DNA from: Amycolatopsis acidiphila
GTDB lineage: Bacteria; Actinomycetota; Actinomycetes; Mycobacteriales; Pseudonocardiaceae
Reading direction: 5' to 3'
Length of the DNA: 64,000 nucleotides
Assembly (NCBI RefSeq): GCF_021391495.1
Contig: NZ_CP090063.1
Location: 6,510,001-6,574,000, forward strand
The position numbers and the translations under genes are program-made. A model generated the notes under the pieces. The model worked only from the letters and a program-made list of their open reading frames with translations, was not told where the DNA came from and ran no database searches. Within the stretch, counting starts at the first letter, position 1. Each line of letters opens with the position of its first letter. This document shows positions 17,665 to 25,201 of the stretch, piece after piece.

Positions 17665-18065
17665 TTCGCCTCGCAGTGCGAGTTCCTGAAGTTCGTCAGC
17701 CGGTCCTGGATGGACTCGAGGTCGTCCACCCGCCCGGCCCGCCGGTCGGCCCGCCGCGCCAGCTGGTCGGCGAGCTGCGGGTGCCCCTTCGCGCGCTGGC
17801 CGTCCGCGCGCGCCCGCAGCCACGCGACCGAACCGGTGGTGTTCGCGTCGCCGTTGATCCGCGTGGTCAGCTTGGCGGTGCGATCGGCAAGGCGGGGCAG
17901 CAGGTCGGCGCACAGGTACTGCGACTCCTCGGGACTGAGTGTCACCTGGCCGTAGCCGGGTGTCGTAGGCTCGGGGGTCTGAGCGGACGCGACGGGGACG
18001 CTGACGGCGAGCACGGCGGCGGTCCCGCAGCCCACGACCGCGACCCGGCGAAGGGAGACGAGCAT
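17661..18065 (-). CDS. Secreted protein of unknown function, first gene of the two-component operon
   Basis: A 134-residue protein whose ATG follows a strong AGGAGG. The N-terminus (about residues 1-29) is a Sec signal peptide ending VPVASAQT, with likely cleavage after ASA. The mature part is charged and mostly helical, with one cysteine in QYLCADLLPRLADR and a second near the end in NFRNSHCEAK, which could form a disulfide. No known domain was recognised. It starts the leftward operon of secreted protein, lipoprotein, response regulator and broken kinase. A role as an extracytoplasmic sensor partner or a regulated target is an inference from position. Confidence 0.75.
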   Translation of the reverse strand: MLVSLRRVAVVGCGTAAVLAVSVPVASAQTPEPTTPGYGQVTLSPEESQYLCADLLPRLADRTAKLTTRINGDANTTGSVAWLRARADGQRAKGHPQLADQLARRADRRAGRVDDLESIQDRLTNFRNSHCEAK

Positions 18066-18167
18066 GATTCCTCCTCGTTCGGTTGGTGCCATCCACCGTC
18101 TCGCGCGCGGGTTCGAGGACGATCGGTGCCGTGTTCGGGGTTTGCAAGGATCAGGGAAGGCGAGAAG

Positions 18168-18938
18168 TTGATCGACTTGAACAGTGACCTCGGCGAGGGC
18201 TTCGGCATCTGGCCGCTGACCCACGACGACGCCCTGCTGGACATCGTGACCAGCGCGAACGTGGCATGCGGCTTCCACGCGGGCGACCCGAGCGTGCTGC
18301 GCAAGGTGACCACGCGCGCCGCCGAGCGGGGCATCGCCGTGGGCGCGCAGGTCGCCTACCGCGACCTCCCCGGGTTCGGCCGCCGGTTCATCGACGTCGA
18401 TCCCGCCGAACTGGTCAACGACGTGATCTACCAGATCGCCGCGCTCGACGGCTTCGCCCGCGTCGCCGGCACGCGGGTGAGCTACGTGAAGCCGCATGGC
18501 GCGCTGTACAACGCGATCGTGCAGCACGCCGAGCAGGCCGCCGCCGTCGTCGAGGCCGTGCGGACCTACGACGCGAGCCTGCCGGTGCTGGGCCTGCCGG
18601 GTTCGGAATGGTTGCGCCAGGCCGAAGCCGCGGGCCTGCGGCCCATCCGGGAGGCCTTCGCCGACCGCGCCTACACCCCTGAGGGCACGCTTGTTTCGCG
18701 GCGACAGCCCGGTTCCGTCATCCACGACGCCGACGAGGTCGTGCGCCGGGTCGTGCGAATGGCCACCGAGGGCACGGTGACCGCGATCGACGGAAGCGTG
18801 GTCCAGGTCGAACCGGAGTCGGTGTGCGTGCACGGCGACACCCCTGGCGCGGTCGAGATCGCGCGCGGGGTCCGCGAGGCGCTGGTGGCGGCCGGCGTGT
18901 CGCTGAGCCCGTTCACCAGCACAGCGGAAGATGCGTGA
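18168..18938 (+). CDS. pxpA: 5-oxoprolinase subunit A, LamB/YcsF family
   Basis: A protein of 256 residues starting at a TTG that lies seven bases after AGGGAAGG and begins the standard family sequence (M)IDLNSDLGEGFGIW. PxpA with PxpB and PxpC opens 5-oxoproline to glutamate using ATP. The motifs ANVACGFHAGDPSVLR, GAQVAYRDLPGFGRR and SYVKPHGALYNAI are diagnostic. VCVHGDTPGAVEIA near the C-terminus is also conserved. No pxpB/pxpC pair lies beside it, which is unusual since they are often linked. Its last 26 bases overlap the 3' end of the convergent P450 gene. Confidence 0.9.
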   Translation: MIDLNSDLGEGFGIWPLTHDDALLDIVTSANVACGFHAGDPSVLRKVTTRAAERGIAVGAQVAYRDLPGFGRRFIDVDPAELVNDVIYQIAALDGFARVAGTRVSYVKPHGALYNAIVQHAEQAAAVVEAVRTYDASLPVLGLPGSEWLRQAEAAGLRPIREAFADRAYTPEGTLVSRRQPGSVIHDADEVVRRVVRMATEGTVTAIDGSVVQVEPESVCVHGDTPGAVEIARGVREALVAAGVSLSPFTSTAEDA

Positions 18939-20148
18939 TGCCGTTGATGAAGTTCGACGTCAGGTGCCGCACCTCGCCGTCAAGGCGCACCTCCGGCAGC
19001 TGAGCGAGGAACTCGCGGAAGAAGACCCGCAGCTGCAGCCTGCCGAAGTGCGCGCCGAGGCACAGGTGCGGCCCCTGGCCGAACGCGAGGTGGTCGTTCG
19101 GTTCGCGGGTGACGTCGAACCTGTGCGGCTCCGGGAAGGCCCGCTCGTCGAAGTGGGCGGACGCGAAGTAGACAACCACCTTGTCGCCCGCGCGGATGCG
19201 CTGCCCGGACAGCTCGGTGTCCTGGCTCGCCGTCCGGCGGAACGTCAGCACCGGCGCGTGCCAGCGCAGCATTTCCTCGATCGCGCCGGGCAGCAGCGCC
19301 GGATCCGCCCGCAGCCGCCGGTACTCGGCGGGATGCTCCAGGAGCGCGAGCACCCCGCCCGGCAGGGCGCTGCGGACGGTGTCGTTGCCCGCGATGACGA
19401 CGAGGAAGAAGAACATCTGCAGCTCGGCGTCGTCGAGGGCGCGCCCGTCGACCTCGGCCCGCACGAGCGCGGTCATCAGGTCGTCGGCCGGGTTCGCCCG
19501 CTTCTCGGCGGCGAGCTCCTGCGCGTAGCCGAACATGTCCGCGAGCATCGCGGGCGAGCGCGGGTTGACCGGCCTGCCGCGGGCGTCGCGGACGATCTCC
19601 GCGTGCTCGGGGTCCTGGTAGCCGATCACCCGGTTCGTCCACTTCAGCAGCAGGCCGCGGTCCGCGGGCGGGACGCCGAGCAGGTCCGCGAGGTTGAGCA
19701 GCGGGAAGTCGTCGGTCACCTGCGCCGGCAGGTCGCAGTGCCCGCGCGGCACGACGTTCCCGAGCAGCTGCCGGGCGCGCTCGGCGATCTGCTCGGCGAA
19801 GCGTTCCAGCCGTCGCCGGGTGAACACGGCCGAGACGATCCGCCGCAGCCGGTTGTGCTCCGGCGCGTCCATGTTGAGGATCATCCGGCGGATGAACGCG
19901 AGGTCGTCCGGCTCCGGGTCGCGGATCTGCGTGGCGCCCAGCCAGGAGGAGTAGACCTCCGGGGTGCGCAGCACGTGCCGGACGTCGGCGTACCGGGTCA
20001 CCGCCCAGTAGCCGGGGCCCGCCGGCCAGTCGAGGACCTCGTGTTCCTCTTGCCAGGCAACGGGTTCCTCGTCGCGCAGGCGACGGAACTCGGCATGCGG
20101 CAGGCCCCGCGCGAACACCCTCGGGTCGAAGACGTCCGCGGCTGTCAT
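18913..20148 (-). CDS. Cytochrome P450
   Basis: A protein of 411 residues, the usual bacterial class I size. The I-helix oxygen-binding motif is AGNDT (residues 253-257), the K-helix ExxR lies in EEMLRWHAP, and the heme loop is FGQGPHLCLG with Cys363 as thiolate ligand. It needs a ferredoxin and a reductase, neither of which is adjacent. Sequence features such as MILNMDAPEHNRLRRIVSAVF are close to steroid- and lipid-oxidising CYP125/CYP124-like enzymes, but the substrate cannot be fixed from sequence alone. Its ATG overlaps the stop of the upstream alpha/beta hydrolase by one base, so the two form an operon. Confidence 0.93.
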   Translation of the reverse strand: MTAADVFDPRVFARGLPHAEFRRLRDEEPVAWQEEHEVLDWPAGPGYWAVTRYADVRHVLRTPEVYSSWLGATQIRDPEPDDLAFIRRMILNMDAPEHNRLRRIVSAVFTRRRLERFAEQIAERARQLLGNVVPRGHCDLPAQVTDDFPLLNLADLLGVPPADRGLLLKWTNRVIGYQDPEHAEIVRDARGRPVNPRSPAMLADMFGYAQELAAEKRANPADDLMTALVRAEVDGRALDDAELQMFFFLVVIAGNDTVRSALPGGVLALLEHPAEYRRLRADPALLPGAIEEMLRWHAPVLTFRRTASQDTELSGQRIRAGDKVVVYFASAHFDERAFPEPHRFDVTREPNDHLAFGQGPHLCLGAHFGRLQLRVFFREFLAQLPEVRLDGEVRHLTSNFINGITHLPLCW

Positions 20149-20909
20149 CAGTGCTGGTCCAGGAACACTTCGATCGCGTTGGCCAGCGTCACGGGCACCT
20201 CGTCGGCCGCGTAGTGCCCGGCGTCGGGAAGCACCTCCAGCTCGAGCTTCGGGTACCAGCGCACGAAGGTGTCCAGCATGGCCTGCTCGCCCAGCGCCGG
20301 GTCATGCTCGCCGACGAATACCTTGACCGGCACCTCGGCCCCGGCGATGCGGTCGGAGAAGTCGGTGTGCGCCCAGGCTTCCAGGTACTCGGCGAACGCC
20401 TGCTTGTCGGAGTTCTCCTCCGAGTGCAGCACCATCCCGTCGAGCCAGGCGTCGGGATGCCGCCCGCCCGTGGTGAAGTCGATGATCGCCTTGCGGTTCG
20501 CGGAGTCCTCGGCCGCGCCGGAGAACAGCTTCCAGCCGTCCTCGTCGAACTGCACCCCGCTCGCGGGCACGGGCGACACGCCGACGAGGGCACGCACGCG
20601 GTCCGGCGCGTCGGCGTACACCCACTGCATGATGCTGCCGCCCATCGAGTGGCCGACGAGCGAGAACCGCTGCGCGCCCAGCTGGTCGGCGAGCGCGAGG
20701 ACGTCGGACGCGGCCTCGGCGATGGTGTGCTCGCCGGGCTCGTCCTGGCGCGCGCCGTAGCCGCGATATTCGGTGAAGACGTAACTGAAGCGTTCGTCGT
20801 CGAGGTGCGGGATCAGGTTGTCCCACGCCTTCGCGGAACCGAACCATCCGTGCAGCACGAGGACCACGTGCTCGCCGGTGCCGACGCGTTCGAAAACCGA
20901 GCTGGTCAC
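20148..20909 (-). CDS. Alpha/beta hydrolase
   Basis: A protein of 253 residues from a GTG start. The oxyanion region is VLVLHGWFGSAKAWD, the nucleophile elbow GHSMGG gives Ser88, and Asp203 (VGEHDPALG) and His232 (PDAGHYAADE) complete the triad. It is first in a two-gene operon with the P450. A joint role in breaking down an ester, lactone or hydrophobic compound is possible, but the substrate is unknown. Haloperoxidase-like and epoxide-hydrolase-like relatives share this layout. Confidence 0.9.
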   Translation of the reverse strand: MTSSVFERVGTGEHVVLVLHGWFGSAKAWDNLIPHLDDERFSYVFTEYRGYGARQDEPGEHTIAEAASDVLALADQLGAQRFSLVGHSMGGSIMQWVYADAPDRVRALVGVSPVPASGVQFDEDGWKLFSGAAEDSANRKAIIDFTTGGRHPDAWLDGMVLHSEENSDKQAFAEYLEAWAHTDFSDRIAGAEVPVKVFVGEHDPALGEQAMLDTFVRWYPKLELEVLPDAGHYAADEVPVTLANAIEVFLDQH

Positions 20910-20986
20910 TACGCCTCCTCATCGAGTGCGGCTCCGAGCTTGGCACATCCCGATGAGTTCCGCACCGTGCGCGAGTCCGCCCAGGT

Positions 20987-21484
20987 ATGGAGACTCGACT
21001 GGACACCCGGTACAGCGCGGACGACGCGACGGCCATCCCGTGGGCGCAGGCACGCAAGGTGCTGACCGAGGCGGAGGTGTCGTGGCTGACCACGATCCGC
21101 CCCGACGGCCGCCCGCACGTGACGACCCTGCTCGCCGTTTGGCTCGACGACTCCGCGTACTTCTGCACCGGCGCCGAAGAGCGCAAGGGCCGCAACCTCG
21201 CCGAGAACCCCCACGTCGCCTTGACAACCGGCTGCAACCGGCTGCACGAAGGCCTCGACGTCGTGCTGGAAGGCGACGCCGTCCGCGTCCGCGACACGGC
21301 GAAGCTGCGCCGCATCGCGGAAGCCTACGAAGCGAAGTACGGCAGCGAGTGGCGCTTCACCGTGAGCGACGACGGCGCCTTCCTCAACACCTACGGCGAC
21401 GAGGCACTGGTGTACGAGATCGCGCCGGTGACCGCCTTCGGCTTCGGGAAGGGCCTGTACAGCCAGACCCGCTGGCGGTTCTGA
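20987..21484 (+). CDS. Pyridoxamine 5'-phosphate oxidase-fold flavin or F420 enzyme
   Basis: A 165-residue split-barrel protein. LTTIRPDGRPHVTTLLAVWL at about residues 34-53 is the standard N-terminal strand pair of the family, followed by GAEERKGRNLAENPHVALTTG, which binds the flavin phosphate. The C-terminal GFGKGLYSQTRWRF is typical of actinobacterial members, many of which use F420 or act as heme- or FMN-binding reductases. It runs divergently from the hydrolase gene across 77 bases. Substrate not identifiable. Confidence 0.85.
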   Translation: METRLDTRYSADDATAIPWAQARKVLTEAEVSWLTTIRPDGRPHVTTLLAVWLDDSAYFCTGAEERKGRNLAENPHVALTTGCNRLHEGLDVVLEGDAVRVRDTAKLRRIAEAYEAKYGSEWRFTVSDDGAFLNTYGDEALVYEIAPVTAFGFGKGLYSQTRWRF

Positions 21485-21501
21485 GCCTTTGCGGACGCTC
21501 C

Positions 21502-21735
21502 CTACCCGCCCTTGACCGTGCCGTGGTGCTCGAACGGCCACTGGTGCACCGGCCTGGCCAGCAGCTCCGCCGGCGGCTCCGGCAGCTTCTCCACGCCACG
21601 GGCGATCACCACGATCCGCTCCTCGCCGCCGAGGTAGATGTCGGCATCGCGGTCCAGGGTGTCCTCCACCCAGCGCAGCAGCTCCTCGCGGCGGCCCGGC
21701 GTCGCGCGGACCTCCCACATCAGCGTGTCGCTCAT
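21502..21735 (-). CDS. Small conserved-looking protein, last gene of the decarboxylase operon
   Basis: A 77-residue protein. MWEVRATPGRREELLRWVED and the later strand ERIVVIARGVEKLPEPP suggest a small ferredoxin-like alpha/beta fold like those of dimeric alpha-beta barrel or monooxygenase-accessory proteins, but I cannot assign it. Its ATG overlaps the stop of the subunit D gene by four bases, which ties it to the UbiX/UbiD/D decarboxylase operon. A fourth subunit or a product-handling role is an inference. Confidence 0.7.
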   Translation of the reverse strand: MSDTLMWEVRATPGRREELLRWVEDTLDRDADIYLGGEERIVVIARGVEKLPEPPAELLARPVHQWPFEHHGTVKGG

Positions 21736-21959
21736 CGGCCCGCTCGCAGCGGCGGGACGGCCGGGACCTCCGGCGCGTGGTCGATTTCGGCCTGGGTCAT
21801 CCGGAACTCCTCGGGGTAGCGCGCACGCTCGGTGCGTCGTGCGGGTTCGGTACTACGCCAGGTGTACAGGCACAACTGGCACTGGTGCACCTCCCACACG
21901 CCGGGGACGGGCGAATCGGCCAGCTTGGCCAGGACTTCGTGGCCACAACGGGGACACAT
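21732..21959 (-). CDS. vdcD: Non-oxidative hydroxyarylic acid decarboxylase subunit D (VdcD/BsdD)
   Basis: A 75-residue zinc-ribbon-like protein beginning MCPRCGHEVLAKLADSPVPG and continuing WEVHQCQLCLYTWRSTEP. The two CxxC pairs (CPRC, CQLC) are the hallmark of the small D subunit found with vanillate/4-hydroxybenzoate decarboxylases. It lies 13 bases after the subunit C gene and overlaps the next small gene. The D subunit is needed for full activity in studied Streptomyces and Bacillus systems, though its exact role is not settled. Confidence 0.9.
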   Translation of the reverse strand: MCPRCGHEVLAKLADSPVPGVWEVHQCQLCLYTWRSTEPARRTERARYPEEFRMTQAEIDHAPEVPAVPPLRAGR

Positions 21960-21972
21960 CGGACTTTCCTCC

Positions 21973-23397
21973 TCAGCGGTCGGCGAGCATGCCCCGCAGC
22001 CTGGTCAGCCAGGCGTCCGCCTCGGGCAGGTCCCGCACGGGCTGGCTGTAGTGGCCGCGGTTGTCGGGGGCGACGGGCGTGGTCGCGTCGATGATCAGCT
22101 TGTTGGTGATCCCGGCGGGCTGTGAACCGGGATCGAGCTCCAGCACGGGCAGGTTGGGGATGTTCACCAGGTCCCCGGCGGCGTTGACCTTCGTGGACAG
22201 CGCCCACATCACCTGCGGCAGGTTGAACGGGTCCACGTCCTCGTCCACCATGATCACCAGCTTCAGGTAGCCGAGCCCGTGCGGCGTGGTCATCGCGCGC
22301 ATGCCGACGGCCTTGGCGAACCCGCCGTAGCGTTTCTTCGTCGAGATGATCGCCAGCAGCCCGTGGGTGTACATCGCGTTGACCGCCTGCACCTCGGGGA
22401 ACTCCGCCTTGAGCTGCTGCTGGATCGGCACGCAGGTGCTGGCGCCGATGAGGTAGTCGACCTCGGTCCACGGCATGCCGAGGTACAGCGTCTCGAAGAC
22501 GGGGTTGCTGCGGAAGGAGATCCGGTCGATCCGCACGACGGTCATGTTCCGCCCGCCCGAGTAGTGCCCGGTGAACTCCCCGAACGGCCCCTCGATCTCG
22601 CGCTTGCGGCCCTCGATCACGCCCTCCAGCACGACCTCCGACCCCCACGGCACGTCGAGCCCGGTCAGCGGGGCGGTCGCGACCGGCGCGGGCGCGCCGC
22701 GCAGGGCGCCCGCCATCTCGTACTCGCTCTGGTCATAGGCCATCGGCGTGGCCGCGACGATCGAGATCACCGGCTCGTTCCCGAGCGTGATCGCGACCGG
22801 CAGGTCCTCGCCCGCCTGCTCGGCCTTGTTCAGGTGCAACGCGATGTCGTGCATCGGCACCGGCTGCAGACCCAGCTTCGCCCGGCCCTTGACCTCCATC
22901 CGGTACACGCCCACGTTCTGCTTGCCGAAGTCGCCCGGGTCCTCGGGGTCCCGCGAGACCACCGCCGCCTTGTCGAGGTAGAACCCGCCGTCGCCGTCGT
23001 TCAGCCGGAACAGCGGCAGCACCTTGAACAGGTCCACGTCCTCGCCTTCGAGCACGTTCTCCGCCCACGGCGGGTTCTCCCGCCGCTCGACCGGCACCGG
23101 GAACGTCTCCCAGCGGCGGATGAACTCCGTGACCTGCTCCCGGACGGGCGTCTCGCTGGGCAGACCGAGCGCGAGCGCGTGGTTGGCCCAGGAGCCGTGC
23201 ACGTTCAGCGCGACACGCGCATCGGTGAACCCGGTGATGTTGTCGAAGTACAGCGCGGGCGCCTTGTCGCCGAGGCGCGCGGCGGCGTTCGCGGCCGCGC
23301 CGAGGTCGGGTTCGGGGTCGACCTGCTCCGGGATCCGCAGCAGCTGCCCGTCCTTCTCCAGTGTGTCCAAAAAGGACCGCAAATCGTCGTGGACCAT
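21973..23397 (-). CDS. vdcC: UbiD-family hydroxyarylic acid decarboxylase, catalytic subunit C (VdcC)
   Basis: A protein of 474 residues, the same size as VdcC. It starts MVHDDLRSFLDTLEKDGQLL. UbiD enzymes use prenylated FMN to decarboxylate aromatic acids reversibly. The acid/base and cofactor region includes EIEGPFGEFTGHYSGG and, later, GMPWTEVDYLIGASTCVP; MVDEDVDPFNLPQVMWAL is also typical. It follows the UbiX-like gene by eight bases and precedes subunit D. The B-C-D arrangement points to vanillate or 4-hydroxybenzoate as substrate rather than ubiquinone synthesis. Confidence 0.93.
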   Translation of the reverse strand: MVHDDLRSFLDTLEKDGQLLRIPEQVDPEPDLGAAANAAARLGDKAPALYFDNITGFTDARVALNVHGSWANHALALGLPSETPVREQVTEFIRRWETFPVPVERRENPPWAENVLEGEDVDLFKVLPLFRLNDGDGGFYLDKAAVVSRDPEDPGDFGKQNVGVYRMEVKGRAKLGLQPVPMHDIALHLNKAEQAGEDLPVAITLGNEPVISIVAATPMAYDQSEYEMAGALRGAPAPVATAPLTGLDVPWGSEVVLEGVIEGRKREIEGPFGEFTGHYSGGRNMTVVRIDRISFRSNPVFETLYLGMPWTEVDYLIGASTCVPIQQQLKAEFPEVQAVNAMYTHGLLAIISTKKRYGGFAKAVGMRAMTTPHGLGYLKLVIMVDEDVDPFNLPQVMWALSTKVNAAGDLVNIPNLPVLELDPGSQPAGITNKLIIDATTPVAPDNRGHYSQPVRDLPEADAWLTRLRGMLADR

Positions 23398-23405
23398 GGT
23401 TCCTC

Positions 23406-23972
23406 CTATCGGTCCAGGCCGGACCAGCGCCGCGCCCGTGGTGCGGGCAGGTCGAACTGGTCCAGCACGCGGGCGACGAGGTGGTCGAGCACGTCGTCCA
23501 CGGACTCCGGGTGGTTGTAGAAGGCGGGCATCGGCGGCACGAGCACCACGCCCATCCGCGCCAGCGCGAGCATGTTCTCCAGGTGGATCTCGCTCAGCGG
23601 CGTCTCGCGCGGGACCAGCACGAGCTTGCGGCGCTCCTTGAGCACGACGTCGGCGGCGCGGCCGACCAGCCCGTCGGCGTAGCCCGCGCGGATCCCGGCG
23701 AGCGACTTCATGCTGCACGGGATCACGATCATCCCGTCGGTGCGGAACGAACCGGAGGAGATCGACGCGGCCTGGTCGCCCGCGCCGTGCACGACGTCGG
23801 CGAGCTTGCCGACCTCCCGGGCGCTGTACGGCGTTTCGAGCTCGATGGTGGTGCGCGCCCAGCGACTGAGCACCAGGTGCGTCTCCACGTCGTCCAGCTC
23901 GCGCAGCGCCTCGAGCAGGCGCACGCCCAGCGGCGCCCCGGTCGCTCCCGTCATCCCCACGATGAGCCGCAC
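23406..23972 (-). CDS. vdcB: UbiX-like flavin prenyltransferase, subunit B (VdcB)
   Basis: A 188-residue protein from a GTG start five bases after AGGAGG. MRLIVGMTGATGAPLGVRLL is the flavin-binding start of UbiX, with IVIPCSMKSLAGIRAGYADG, LVLVPRETPLSEIHLENMLA and PPMPAFYNHPESVDDVLDHL as further conserved blocks. It makes the prenylated FMN used by the UbiD partner encoded just downstream. First gene of the operon; a perfect palindrome lies between it and the divergent MarR gene. Confidence 0.94.
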   Translation of the reverse strand: MRLIVGMTGATGAPLGVRLLEALRELDDVETHLVLSRWARTTIELETPYSAREVGKLADVVHGAGDQAASISSGSFRTDGMIVIPCSMKSLAGIRAGYADGLVGRAADVVLKERRKLVLVPRETPLSEIHLENMLALARMGVVLVPPMPAFYNHPESVDDVLDHLVARVLDQFDLPAPRARRWSGLDR

Positions 23973-23990
23973 GGCGCCCTCCTCGCTTTA

Positions 23991-24004
23991 GTTCGTATAC
24001 GAAC
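23991..24004. promoter_or_regulatory. Perfect 14-base palindrome, probable MarR operator
   Basis: GTTCGTATACGAAC is a complete palindrome in the 59-base gap between vdcB and the divergent MarR gene. Its position lets one bound dimer control both directions. Confidence 0.7.
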
Positions 24005-24031
24005 CTTTCGTGTTCACACTACCATCGGCCC

Positions 24032-24436
24032 ATGGCCCGGGTCGACGAAGCGGTGTTCCATCTCATGCGACGCGTACTTCAGGAACACGGCGCGCGCTGG
24101 CAGGCGAAACTGCCGAACCTGACGAAGCCGCAGTACGCGGTGCTGATCGTGATCGACGAGGGCGAGGAGGTCGACCAGGTCACGGCAGGCCAGCAGGCGG
24201 CGATCGACAAGGCGACGCTGGCCGGGCTGATGTCGCGGCTGGAGCAGCGCGGGCTGATCACGCGCACGGTCGGCGAAGATCGCAGGCGGCGCATCGTGCG
24301 GCTCACCGACGCCGGCCGCGAGGCCCTGCGGGAGGCGAAAGCCGTCGCCGACGTGGTGAACGGCTCGATGCTGCGACGCCTGGACCAAGAAGAAAGCACC
24401 CGGCTACGGGAGCTGCTCGCGAAGCTGGCGAACTGA
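24032..24436 (+). CDS. MarR-family regulator of the decarboxylase operon
   Basis: A 134-residue winged-helix protein. It has LTKPQYAVLIVIDEG before the DNA-binding part, the recognition helix region AIDKATLAGLMSRLEQRGLI and the wing GEDRRRRIVRLTDAGREALRE. It lies divergently from vdcBCD with the GTTCGTATACGAAC palindrome between. MarR proteins beside aromatic-acid genes usually repress until an aromatic ligand binds, so a hydroxybenzoate-type inducer is a fair inference. A strong bidirectional terminator follows its stop. Confidence 0.9.
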   Translation: MARVDEAVFHLMRRVLQEHGARWQAKLPNLTKPQYAVLIVIDEGEEVDQVTAGQQAAIDKATLAGLMSRLEQRGLITRTVGEDRRRRIVRLTDAGREALREAKAVADVVNGSMLRRLDQEESTRLRELLAKLAN

Positions 24437-24474
24437 AGGAGGGCCTCCCGGACGATGCCGGGAGGCCCTCCTTC
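24435..24474. terminator. Bidirectional intrinsic terminator
   Basis: A perfect 17-base-pair stem (24435-24451 with 24458-24474) around a six-base loop, ACGATG, sits between the convergent MarR and azoreductase genes. The stem is GAAGGAGGGCCTCCCGG and its complement, so A/T bases flank it on both sides; there is no long T tract. Confidence 0.85.
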
Positions 24475-24483
24475 GCGAATGGA

Positions 24484-25125
24484 TCAGGCCATCGCCCTGG
24501 CCCAGAGCCCGTCGATCTCGCGCTCCGCCGCCGCGAGGCTCTCCTCGGCCAGCGGGATCAGCGACTCCATCGCGGGGTTGGACGCGGCGAGCGTCAGCTC
24601 CGCGGTGATGAACCGCGGCTCGAGACCGGTCATGGCCAGCCCGTGCGGCAGCCACTGTTCGGCGTGGTCCCACCCCTCGCGCGGAGTGCCCTCGCCGTAC
24701 CCGCCACCGCGGGCGGCCAGCACCAGGAACTCACGGCCGCCGAGCAGGCCCGTTCCCGTCGCGGGGTCGAAGGCCAGCCCGGGGACGATCAGGTGGTCGA
24801 CCCAGGACTTCACGCTGCTCGGCGGGCCGTAGTTGTAGAGCGGCAGGCCCAGCAGGAGGACGTCGGCCCGCTTGATCTCGTTCACCAGCTCCTCGCTGAC
24901 CGCCCAGGACTCCGCCTGCGCCGGGGTGTGCTCGTCGGGCGCGACCAGGCGCGCCAGCCCGCCGAACGCGTCGAGGTGTGGCAGCGGCTCTGCGGCGAGG
25001 TCCCGGTAGGTCACCGTGCCGTCGGGGTGCGCGGCCCGCCAGGCCGCGGCCACCCGCGCGGTGAGCTTGCGGGTCACCGACTGCTCACCCTGGATGCTCG
25101 AGTCGATGTGCAGGAGATGAGGCAT
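24484..25125 (-). CDS. FMN-dependent NADH-azoreductase-like flavodoxin-fold enzyme
   Basis: A protein of 213 residues from the ATG at 25125, or 217 from the ATG at 25137. MPHLLHIDSSIQGEQSVTRKL is the AzoR N-terminus, LLGLPLYNYGPPSSVKSWVD holds the flavin-binding loop, and LVLAARGGGYGEGTPREGWD follows. Such enzymes reduce quinones and azo compounds by two-electron transfer from NAD(P)H. It is divergent from a MarR gene with an operator-like inverted repeat between, the usual arrangement for quinone- or electrophile-induced reductases. Confidence 0.9.
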   Translation of the reverse strand: MPHLLHIDSSIQGEQSVTRKLTARVAAAWRAAHPDGTVTYRDLAAEPLPHLDAFGGLARLVAPDEHTPAQAESWAVSEELVNEIKRADVLLLGLPLYNYGPPSSVKSWVDHLIVPGLAFDPATGTGLLGGREFLVLAARGGGYGEGTPREGWDHAEQWLPHGLAMTGLEPRFITAELTLAASNPAMESLIPLAEESLAAAEREIDGLWARAMA

Positions 25126-25143
25126 GTCTTTGACCATTCGTAG

Positions 25144-25166
25144 ATGACTTGTGTAGGACAAATCAT
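25144..25166. promoter_or_regulatory. Operator-like inverted repeat between azoreductase and MarR genes
   Basis: ATGACTTGT (25144-25152) and ACAAATCAT (25158-25166) form nine-base arms that match at eight positions around a five-base centre. It lies in the divergent gap, 18 bases upstream of the azoreductase start. Confidence 0.65.
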
Positions 25167-25201
25167 TGATACCACGCCGACCGCTGGTTCGCACGTAGAC
25201 T

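Noticed and set aside
18168-21484. A natural-product gene cluster around the P450 and hydrolase
   Set aside because: No synthase, peptide synthetase, terpene cyclase or tailoring set is present. The two genes are a simple operon among household genes.
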